Shown in pieces: positions 1-8,062 of a DNA stretch of 37,259 nucleotides; positions within the stretch are counted from its first letter, which is position 1; each line of letters begins with the position of its first letter. The position numbers and the translations under genes are program-made. The stretch is from an uncultured Verrucomicrobiota bacterium (GTDB lineage Bacteria; Verrucomicrobiota; Verrucomicrobiia; Limisphaerales; UBA9464). The stretch spans positions 1 to 37,259 of the forward strand of contig CAINWP010000141.1 in NCBI GenBank assembly GCA_903854475.1, given 5' to 3'. Under the pieces are notes generated by a model. It searched no databases. It saw only the letters and a program-made list of their open reading frames with translations, and was not told the DNA's origin.

Positions 1-507
1 GAACCGCACCTGGGAGCGGGGAGTGAGTGTTAAATCCTGGTCGGTGAACTTTAGGGTGTAGGTCGTTTGGTAAGGGGTGCCGCGGGCACAGATCTTAACG
101 GTCCACGTGTCGTCTGAGGTCCACGCAGCGCTGGCACCCAGGGCTTCGTCCCCGAAGGAGCCGATGGTCCCGCGCGGAGCGTCGCCCAAATGGCCATACC
201 CGGTCATCCACCGGGCATGACCGCAGCGAAGCGACTCTGTCTTGCCCGAAAAAGTGCGAGTCAAGAGCCACCCCTCGGGCCCGGAGGTCTCCAGGGTGAG
301 CGAATCAAGACCGCTGTCATTGGTCCCGAATCGGAAGGTCTTGCCCAGCACGGCCGCCGTGACAGGTGAGGTGGTGCCGCACGAGAGCATGCGGACCTGA
401 AGGCCGAGCAATCGCCGCTCGAGGCGTTCCTGGCAAGCAGACCGCCGTTGTCCGTTTCGACCTCTCTCAGTGAGGGTCGTTCCTAGGCCTCGGTGGCTGA
501 AAAGGCT
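1..507 (-). pseudogene. C-terminal fragment of a CubicO-like serine hydrolase (beta-lactamase-family accessory domain), running off the left edge
   Basis: Open minus frame from a stop at 508-510 to the window edge; reads ...VTAAVLGKTFRFGTNDSGLDSLTLE...CGHARWMTGYGHLGD...TWTVKICARGTPYQTTYTLKFTDQDLTLTPRSQVRF, resembling the C-terminal domain of serine hydrolases; no room for the catalytic domain before the next gene. Confidence 0.4.
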
Positions 508-517
508 TTAAGCCCCT

Positions 518-1741
518 TTAATGCTGCTTCCAGACGATCCGCGCCACGCTGTCGTTGGTCGAACTCTTGGTCCCGCCACCATGAGTGATGAAGTAAACAG
601 CGCCGTCCTTGCCGAGTTGCATGGCCAAGGGGCCCGCCGGCAGACCTTGCAAGAAGGCCTCGCCCGGACCGGTCTTTCCGGTCTTGGGATTCACTGAGGC
701 CGTGCGTATCGATTTGCGGCTGAAATCGGCATAGAAGAGCGCTCCGCGGTACTTCTCAGGGAAGCCCTTGCCCGAGGCGCTGGCCCGGTAAATCAACGCC
801 CCAACGCAGGAGGCTCCGGTGTTCCGCGGGTAATGGAACCAAGGGTCAGTGAAGCCGTCCACGTGGTTGGTACGGGTGAGGGTTTGTAAGCCGGGTCCAA
901 AGACCTTCGGCCAGCCGAAGTTAGCTCCCGGAACGATGCTGTTCACTTCATCGAAGTCATCGGTCAGGTCGCCGCCGTTCTCGGCCTCCAAAACAAGGCC
1001 GGTGGGTGCGTCGTAAGTCAGAGACCACGGCTGACGGTGTCCGCGGGTAAAGACGCGCGGGTCGGCACCGGCGGTATGCACGTGCGGGTTGTCCTTGGGA
1101 ACCGAGCCGTCAAAACCGATGCGGAGGACTTTTCCGCGCGGGTCGCCCAGCGATTGAGCCTTGTTGTTCGGGTCGTCGCAGTACTTGCGGAGGTTGGCGT
1201 TCTGGTTGTTCTCGCCGGTGGTCACGTAAAGCACCCGTTCTTTCGGATGGGCCAACAATGCGCCACCCACGTGCTGACCGGCTTGATCGCCTTCCCATTC
1301 CACCAGCGACTTCTCGCTGGCCGGGTCAATCCGCGACGCGGCCCCGCTGCCGGTCACAGTCCAACGCGAAACCCGAGCCACGTATTTGTCCTTCGGGGCA
1401 TTGGTGAGGTGGTAGGCCAGAAACACATGCGGAGAGCGCGGAAAATCCGGATGGAACGCGATGCCGTGCAAGCCACGGTCGCCGCTGACTTCTGTTGCCA
1501 CCGAGCCGACCGAGTGCGCAGCGCGCGTGGCGGTGTCGATGCGCCAGAGTTGGCCCGTGCGCCCGGTCACCCAGGCCGCTCCGTCTGGGGCAAAGGCCAT
1601 TTCCATGGGTTCGCTGACCACCTCCGGACCGGCGACGGTTTCGATGCCGAAGCCTGCTGGGAGATTCACCTCGGCCAGGGCGGCAGAAGAGAACGTCAGG
1701 GCGGCGACGACAGCCGCGAGGATGTGAGTGCGGTAAGACAT
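518..1741 (-). CDS. PQQ-dependent sugar dehydrogenase / sorbosone dehydrogenase-like secreted protein
   Basis: MSYRTHILAAVVAALTFSSAALA signal peptide; beta-propeller motifs GLHGIAFHPDFP, GDPRGKVLRIGFDGSVPKDNPH, ENGGDLTDDFDEVNSIVPGANFGWP. Confidence 0.8.
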   Translation of the reverse strand: MSYRTHILAAVVAALTFSSAALAEVNLPAGFGIETVAGPEVVSEPMEMAFAPDGAAWVTGRTGQLWRIDTATRAAHSVGSVATEVSGDRGLHGIAFHPDFPRSPHVFLAYHLTNAPKDKYVARVSRWTVTGSGAASRIDPASEKSLVEWEGDQAGQHVGGALLAHPKERVLYVTTGENNQNANLRKYCDDPNNKAQSLGDPRGKVLRIGFDGSVPKDNPHVHTAGADPRVFTRGHRQPWSLTYDAPTGLVLEAENGGDLTDDFDEVNSIVPGANFGWPKVFGPGLQTLTRTNHVDGFTDPWFHYPRNTGASCVGALIYRASASGKGFPEKYRGALFYADFSRKSIRTASVNPKTGKTGPGEAFLQGLPAGPLAMQLGKDGAVYFITHGGGTKSSTNDSVARIVWKQH

Positions 1742-1978
1742 AATGTTCGGGGAACCCCTTAACATTGGAGAGCCAATGGATCGGAAGCAACCCCCGCAGT
1801 GGGCTCGTAAGATGGAAATTCGGACTCTGAACCGATCGGTATCGAAATCTCTTAGCCAAAAATTTTCAAAAATCACACCGCCGCCGTTGACGAACCTATG
1901 TCGTGAGAGGCATCACCCTTTCAAGTCCTCCCCCGTTTCCTGTTATTGCCTGTCATCTCGAGCCCCGATTCCGATCCT

Positions 1979-3211
1979 ATGAGACTTCCAATCGTGTCCC
2001 CACTCACCTTGCTTCTGATCTCGGCCCCAATGGCTGCGCTGGCCGCTTCGGGCACGGTGACGCGTACCATTCACTCTCAACCCAGTTGGGTTGTGGCCAC
2101 CAAGCAGGTGGAAGTGGCCATTACCCGTCGCGGGGGTCACATGGCTCCAGTCACCTTCTTCCGAGACAGCGACCGACCGGTGCAACCTTATCACATCACA
2201 CCGTGGCAGGACGAAAAGCCTTCGGCGATGCCCGCACCTGTGCTCGTGACCCTGCGAGGTGATTTTTTCTGCCTACCCTTCGGAGGTAATTCAGAACCCG
2301 TCGCCGGCGAGAAACACCCGCCCCATGGTGAAATCGTGGGCGAACCATGGAAGGTTTTGGGAACGCGCCGCACCGGAACGGTCACGACCTTGACCCTCGA
2401 CTTCGAGACCCGTGTCCGACCTGGGCATGTCACGAAGGAGTTGTCGTTGGTGGCCGGTGAAAACGCGGTGTACACCCGGCATACCCTCCAAGGGTTTTCC
2501 GGACGGGCTCCAGTGGGGCATCATGCCACTCTGGCCATGCCGGAGAAGGAAGAGTCGGTGCGCATTGCTACCAGCGCCTTCCGCTGGGGAATGACCTGCC
2601 CCTCCGTCTTTAGCGATCCGAAGCAGCGGGAATACCAATCGCTCCTTCCGGGTGCCCAGTGGACAGATTTGACGCGGGTTCCTGTCGCTTGGAAGGGAGC
2701 GCCCGATGCCGACCTGACCCGATTGCCCGCCCGATATGGCCACGCCGATCTCGTCCAACTCTTCAATGAACCGTCGGACAAGACCGGAGGTCCCGCCTGG
2801 ACGACCGCGACCTTCACCGACCAGGGGTATTTGTGGTTCGCACTCAAGGATCCGTCGGTGCTCCACAGCACCGTCCTATGGATAGAAAACCATGGGCGTC
2901 ACGGGCATCCATGGAAGGGTCGCAACAACTGCCTGGGTTTGGAGGATGTGACGGCCTACTTCGCCGATGGCCTGGCCGCTTCAACTCAGGACAATTTATT
3001 GACCCGACAAGGCATACCGACCTCCCTCGCATTGAATCCGACCCAGCCTACCTTTGTGAATTACATCCAAGGGGTCGCCAAAATTCCGTCGGGATTCGAC
3101 GTGGTTCAGAAGCTTGAATTTGCTCCCGGTGCTGTGACGTTCCTCTCGGCCTCCGGCCAGCGTGTGACCATTGCGGTGCATCATGAATTCGTGAGGACCG
3201 GAACGCTTTGA
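1979..3211 (+). CDS. secreted hypothetical protein, possibly galactose-mutarotase-like fold
   Basis: ORF with signal peptide MRLPIVSPLTLLLISAPMAALAA; 32 bp upstream of the sugar-binding protein gene, same strand. Confidence 0.55.
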   Translation: MRLPIVSPLTLLLISAPMAALAASGTVTRTIHSQPSWVVATKQVEVAITRRGGHMAPVTFFRDSDRPVQPYHITPWQDEKPSAMPAPVLVTLRGDFFCLPFGGNSEPVAGEKHPPHGEIVGEPWKVLGTRRTGTVTTLTLDFETRVRPGHVTKELSLVAGENAVYTRHTLQGFSGRAPVGHHATLAMPEKEESVRIATSAFRWGMTCPSVFSDPKQREYQSLLPGAQWTDLTRVPVAWKGAPDADLTRLPARYGHADLVQLFNEPSDKTGGPAWTTATFTDQGYLWFALKDPSVLHSTVLWIENHGRHGHPWKGRNNCLGLEDVTAYFADGLAASTQDNLLTRQGIPTSLALNPTQPTFVNYIQGVAKIPSGFDVVQKLEFAPGAVTFLSASGQRVTIAVHHEFVRTGTL

Positions 3212-3243
3212 ATTCAACCATCCACCCCGCCGCCTCCACGCTA

Positions 3244-4218
3244 ATGAAGTACTTCCAACGCGTTCTCATTGCTTGCCTCCTCGCTCTCCTGAGCGGATGC
3301 GGAGACAAGGCGGCCGATTCGAGCCAACCGGCCGCCTCGGCTTCGAAGGTGCAGGGAACCATCGGCGTCTCGCTGCTCACCCTCGACAACCCCTTCTTCA
3401 AGGTCATCGGAGACAGCATCACGGCCGAGGGCAAGAAGCACGGCTACGAGACGGTGGTGGTCAGCGGTGACAAGGACGTCGCCAAGCAGGGGAATCAAAT
3501 CAAGGACTTCATCGTCAAGAAGGTCAGCGCCATCGTGCTGAGCCCCTGTGATTCCAAGTCGATCATCCCGGTCATCCAGGAGGCCAACGCGGCCGGCATT
3601 CCGGTGTTCACCGTGGACATCCCCTGCAATGAACCGGGCGTGAAGATCGTCACCCAAATCGCCACCGACAACGAAGGCGGCGGACGGGAAGCCGGTCAGG
3701 CCATGATTGAGGCTCTCGGCGAGGCCGGCGGCAAGATTGCGGTGCTGCATTTCAAGCAGGCCGAATCCTGCCAGTTGCGCGTGAAGGGGTTCATGGAGGT
3801 GATTCGTGCGCACAACGCGGGTGGCAAATCGAAGATCGATGTGGTCACCGAGTTGGAGAGCGGTGCGGCCAAGGATTTGGGATACAAGGCGGCCGAGGAT
3901 GCCTTGCAGGCGCACCCGGATCTTCGCGGCATTTTTGCCATCAACGACCCGGCCGCACTCGGTGCCCGCGCTGCGGTGGAAAAGGCCGGCAAGACCCAGG
4001 TGCTCATCATTGGCTTCGATGGCCAACCCGAGGGCAAGCAGGCCATCAAGGACGGCAAGATCTACGCCGATCCGATCCAGTTTCCCGACCAGATGGGAAT
4101 CCGTATGGTGGATGCGATTTTGCGCCACTCCAAGGGTGAGACGCTGCCGGCGCAAATGCTCATTCCCACTCGCCTCTATCGGAAGTCCGACGCGCAAAAA
4201 GACCCCACCCTCCACTGA
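3244..4218 (+). CDS. sugar ABC transporter substrate-binding lipoprotein (RbsB/periplasmic-binding family)
   Basis: Lipobox LLSGCG; GTIGVSLLTLDNPFFKVIGDSITAEGKKHGYETVVVSGDKDVAKQGNQIKDFI; GIFAINDPAALGARAAVEKAGK. Confidence 0.92.
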   Translation: MKYFQRVLIACLLALLSGCGDKAADSSQPAASASKVQGTIGVSLLTLDNPFFKVIGDSITAEGKKHGYETVVVSGDKDVAKQGNQIKDFIVKKVSAIVLSPCDSKSIIPVIQEANAAGIPVFTVDIPCNEPGVKIVTQIATDNEGGGREAGQAMIEALGEAGGKIAVLHFKQAESCQLRVKGFMEVIRAHNAGGKSKIDVVTELESGAAKDLGYKAAEDALQAHPDLRGIFAINDPAALGARAAVEKAGKTQVLIIGFDGQPEGKQAIKDGKIYADPIQFPDQMGIRMVDAILRHSKGETLPAQMLIPTRLYRKSDAQKDPTLH

Positions 4219-4239
4219 GCCTGATCCATCCATCGACCC

Positions 4240-5094
4240 ATGAGCCAATCCCATCATTTCCTGCACGAACTCGTCGGATCCATGTCCCAGGGGGCCGACG
4301 GCAATCCTACCGTGGTAATGGTCGAGGCGGCCTTCCGGCACCATGGACTGCACTGGCGCTACATCAACATGGAGGTCTCACCTGCGGACCTTGGAGCCGC
4401 CGTGAAGGGGGCCAGGGCCATGGGGTTCCGGGGCTTCAATTGCAGTCTCCCGCACAAGGTCAGCGTCATTGCCCATCTCGACGGCCTGGGCCAGTCGGCA
4501 TCCGTGATGGGGGCGGTGAATTGTGTGGTGCTGCGGGATGGTCGGCTCATTGGTGAAAACACCGATGGAAAGGGCTTCCTGAAATCTCTGCAGTCGATGA
4601 TCGATCCTCAGGGCAAATCGGTGGTGCTCTTTGGGGCCGGTGGCGCCGCACGGGCCATCGCCGTGGAACTAGGTCTGGCGGGCGTGCGGCACATCACGAT
4701 CGTGAACCGCTCCGAGCAGCGCGGGGCCGAATTGGTGAACGTGTTGCGCGAACAACTCCAACTCGAGGCCCAACTCGTTGTCTGGAGTGGTGATTACACC
4801 GTGCCCGAAGGCACCGACGTGGTAATTAACGGCACGTCCATTGGGCTCTATGACCCCGAGGCGCGAGTGGCGATTGACCTGGATTCGCTTCGCCCGGGCA
4901 TGATTGCAGCGGATGTGGTCTTTAACCCGGTCCGCACGCGTTTTCTGACCGAGGCCGCCGCCCGGGGTTGCCGCCCGCTCGACGGATTGGGCATGCTTGT
5001 CAACCAAGGCATCGTGGGCATCCAATATTGGACCGGCATCGATCCTCAGCCCGAAGTGATGCGTCTGGCTCTGGAGTCCGCCATGGGCGTATGA
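4240..5094 (+). CDS. shikimate dehydrogenase-like (AroE family) oxidoreductase
   Basis: FRGFNCSLPHKVSVIAHLD, GAVNCVVLRDGRLIGENTDGKGF, VVLFGAGGAARAIAVELGLAGVRHITIVNRSEQR. Confidence 0.85.
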   Translation: MSQSHHFLHELVGSMSQGADGNPTVVMVEAAFRHHGLHWRYINMEVSPADLGAAVKGARAMGFRGFNCSLPHKVSVIAHLDGLGQSASVMGAVNCVVLRDGRLIGENTDGKGFLKSLQSMIDPQGKSVVLFGAGGAARAIAVELGLAGVRHITIVNRSEQRGAELVNVLREQLQLEAQLVVWSGDYTVPEGTDVVINGTSIGLYDPEARVAIDLDSLRPGMIAADVVFNPVRTRFLTEAAARGCRPLDGLGMLVNQGIVGIQYWTGIDPQPEVMRLALESAMGV

Positions 5095-6623
5095 GCCCGC
5101 CGAGTCCGTCCGTGCTACCGCTGAGTTCGACGAATCCGACGAACCCACCCCTGTTGTCCCTGAGCGGGATCGTGAAGTCCTTTCCCGGTGTGCGGGCCTT
5201 GCGTGGGGTAAACCTGCGACTGCATGCCGGAGAGGTCTTGGCTGTGCTCGGTGAAAACGGCGCGGGCAAGAGTACCCTAATGAAGATTATCGGAGGGGCC
5301 CACACCGCCGATGCGGGCACGTTGGCTATCGACGGCCAGGAGCAACGATTTCAATCCCCGCAAGAATCCCGCGCGGCCGGCGTGGCGGTCATTTATCAAG
5401 AGTTCAACTTGGTTCCGGCGCTCACGGCGGTGGAGAACATTTTCCTGGGCCAAGAAGTGACCACCGGAGGCTTCGTGGCCCGCCGCCGCGAACGGGAGCA
5501 GGTGGCGGCCCTGTTTCAACGGATGGGCGTCGAAGTGGACTTGGATGAGCCCTGCCGACGGCTCAGCACCGCTCAGCAGCAGTTGGTCGAAATTGCCAAA
5601 GCCTTAATCCACAAGGCCCGGATCTTGGTCATGGACGAACCCACCGCCGCGCTGACCTCGCACGAAGTGGAGAAGCTCTTCGCCCTCATGCGGGAATTGC
5701 GGCGTCAGGGCATGGGGATCCTCTACATCAGCCACCGGCTGGAGGAGGTCTTCACCATCGCCGATCGTGTGACTATTTTGCGCGACGGGGGCAATGTCTC
5801 TGACTGCCCCATCCATGCGATTACCCGCGATCAAATGATCGAACGCATGGTGGGTCGACCGCTGGATCAGGAGTTCCCGTCCCGTCGTGTAAAACGGGGC
5901 GGTCCGCGGTTGGAGGTGTCGGGCTTGCGCCGGGGAAAGGCCGTCCAAGGCATTTCCTTTCAGGTGCACCGGGGTGAGATCTTGGCGCTGACTGGATTAG
6001 TTGGGGCCGGTCGGACCGAGACGGTTCGGTTGGTGTTTGGGGCTGATCCGAGAGACGCCGGAGAAATTCGGCTCGATGGCCAGGTGCTCGATATCCGGTC
6101 GCCCCGCGACGCCATCGACGCAGGAATGGGTCTCCTGACTGAAGATCGCAAACTGCAAGGCCTGGTGCTGAGGCATCCCATCCGGGAGAATTTTAGTTTA
6201 CCCAACTTGCGTCGGTGGTGCCGTCGGGGCTTTGTGCAGCGTCGGCGCGAGCGTTCCGAGTTGGATCGGTACATCGCGGCCCTCCGCATTCGCCTGTCTG
6301 ACCCGGAGGAGCGTGTCGGCAACCTCTCGGGCGGTAATCAGCAGAAGGTGGTGTTGGCCAAGTGGTTGGCCCGCGACTGCGAGGTGCTGATCTTCGACGA
6401 GCCGACCCGAGGGATCGATGTCGGCGCGAAGTACGAGATTTACCTGCTCATGAACGAACTGGTGGCCGCCGGAAAATCCATTCTCATGATTAGCTCCGAA
6501 TTGCCGGAGGTGCTGGGGATGGCCGACCGGATCCTGGTCCTGCACGAAGGCCGGATCACCGGCGAAATCACCGATGTGGCTCAGGCTACCCAGGAACAAA
6601 TCCTCCAATTGGCCCATGCCTGA
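5091..6623 (+). CDS. sugar ABC transporter ATP-binding protein (RbsA/MglA type, two ATPase domains)
   Basis: Walker A GENGAGKST, signature LSTAQQQLVEIAKAL and LSGGNQQKVVLAKWLA, Walker B ILVMDEPTAAL and VLIFDEPTRGIDVGAK; ATGA overlap with the preceding stop. Confidence 0.93.
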   Translation: MSPPSPSVLPLSSTNPTNPPLLSLSGIVKSFPGVRALRGVNLRLHAGEVLAVLGENGAGKSTLMKIIGGAHTADAGTLAIDGQEQRFQSPQESRAAGVAVIYQEFNLVPALTAVENIFLGQEVTTGGFVARRREREQVAALFQRMGVEVDLDEPCRRLSTAQQQLVEIAKALIHKARILVMDEPTAALTSHEVEKLFALMRELRRQGMGILYISHRLEEVFTIADRVTILRDGGNVSDCPIHAITRDQMIERMVGRPLDQEFPSRRVKRGGPRLEVSGLRRGKAVQGISFQVHRGEILALTGLVGAGRTETVRLVFGADPRDAGEIRLDGQVLDIRSPRDAIDAGMGLLTEDRKLQGLVLRHPIRENFSLPNLRRWCRRGFVQRRRERSELDRYIAALRIRLSDPEERVGNLSGGNQQKVVLAKWLARDCEVLIFDEPTRGIDVGAKYEIYLLMNELVAAGKSILMISSELPEVLGMADRILVLHEGRITGEITDVAQATQEQILQLAHA

Positions 6624-7944
6624 ACCCATGAAACCTGCACGATGGCTGGCCGACTACGGCATGATTTTGGTTCTGGTGCTGCTGTGCGCGTTTTTCAGCG
6701 CGGTGACATACAGCGAGCAATCGCCCACAGGCGAGGCCGCCGCGGGTCAGGTGGTCGAGGCCGTGTTGAAGGCGGTGCCCAAAGGAGCCCGCGTTTTAGT
6801 TGTAGCCAGCGACCAGCCCGGAGATGCGGTTTTCGCGGCCCGCGTTGAACGTGATCTCACGGCAGCCGGCGCGCGGGTTCTCGCGACCGTGACCGGTGAA
6901 CCCCGGAACGCCCGCGAGGCCCTCCAGAAAATCCAGGCAGCCGGCGGGTTGCTGGATGCGATCGCTGCCACCCGTGTGGCCGGAGGTTGGCGGCTTATCA
7001 CGGACCTCGCCTCCGATTTCCCGTCGCTGGGATCGCCCCGGGTCATCACACCGGCCAGCTACCGGTGGCCCCATTTTCTGAAGTCCGAGAACCTTCTCAA
7101 TATCGCCAACCAAATTGCCGTGATCGCCATCGTGGCCATTGGCATGACTTTGGTCATTATCACCGGCGGCATCGATTTATCCGTGGGGAGCCTTATCGCG
7201 CTGTCGGCCGTGTTGGCGGCGGGTTTCATCCGCGACCGGGCCGGGGGTATGAGCGCCTCGACCGGCGGCATGGTGCTCGGGTGTTTGTTGGCCATTGTGG
7301 TGTGCGGGGCGGTCGGAGGTTTCTCTGGCCTGATGATCACCCGATTCGCCATCCCACCCTTCATCGTGACGCTGGCCATGATGCTCGTCGGCAGCGGCTT
7401 GGCCTACATTTTGGCCCAGGGACAATCGATTTATCAAATTCCCGATTCCTTTGTTTGGCTCGGGCGTGGTGCAGACCTCTTCGGGCTTCCCAATGCCGTG
7501 GTGCTCCTGCTGGTGCTGTACGCCTTGGCCCAGGTGCTCATGTCGCGCATGAAGCTCGGACGTTACTTGTACGCCGTCGGTGGCAATGCGGAGGCGGCGC
7601 GGCTTTCGGGCGTGCCCGTCCGTCGCGTGCTCCTCTTCGCCTATGTCGCCAGTGGGTTGCTTGCGGGACTCGGGGGCGTGATCATGGCTTCGCAGCTCAA
7701 GAGCGGATCACCGACCTATGGCAACATGTATGAGTTGTACGTGATCGCCGCCGTCGTCGTGGGCGGTACGAGCCTGAGCGGGGGTGAGGGCCGGATGCTG
7801 GGGACGTTGACTGGAGCCTTCACCATCGCCGTCATCCAGAATGGCATGAACCTGACCAACGTGGAGAGTTACACCCAGAAGGTGGTGCTCGGGTTGGTCA
7901 TCTTGGGGGCTGTGCTCCTCGACAAGCTGCGCCAAGCCCGTTGA
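6616..7944 (+). CDS. sugar ABC transporter permease (RbsC type) with an extra domain after TM1
   Basis: LLNIANQIAVIAIVAIGMTLVIITGGIDLSVGSLIALSAV and GRYLYAVGGNAEAARLSGVPVRRV typical of RbsC; overlaps the end of the ATPase gene. Confidence 0.9.
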   Translation: MPEPMKPARWLADYGMILVLVLLCAFFSAVTYSEQSPTGEAAAGQVVEAVLKAVPKGARVLVVASDQPGDAVFAARVERDLTAAGARVLATVTGEPRNAREALQKIQAAGGLLDAIAATRVAGGWRLITDLASDFPSLGSPRVITPASYRWPHFLKSENLLNIANQIAVIAIVAIGMTLVIITGGIDLSVGSLIALSAVLAAGFIRDRAGGMSASTGGMVLGCLLAIVVCGAVGGFSGLMITRFAIPPFIVTLAMMLVGSGLAYILAQGQSIYQIPDSFVWLGRGADLFGLPNAVVLLLVLYALAQVLMSRMKLGRYLYAVGGNAEAARLSGVPVRRVLLFAYVASGLLAGLGGVIMASQLKSGSPTYGNMYELYVIAAVVVGGTSLSGGEGRMLGTLTGAFTIAVIQNGMNLTNVESYTQKVVLGLVILGAVLLDKLRQAR

Positions 7945-8062
7945 GTGATTCGACAATCCTGCCGATCTCTGCGCCTCTTGATTTTCCGTCTCTATTCTCA
8001 GGCTCGAACTGCGATCCCGAATCGCATCCTATTCCGACTTCGATCTAGCTAATTCCTGTCCC

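Noticed and set aside
1037-1762. 241-aa plus-strand ORF opposite the sugar dehydrogenase
   Set aside because: Antisense artefact; no signal or domain pattern.
3241-4353. 370-aa minus-strand ORF opposite the sugar-binding protein
   Set aside because: Antisense shadow of a clearly coding gene.
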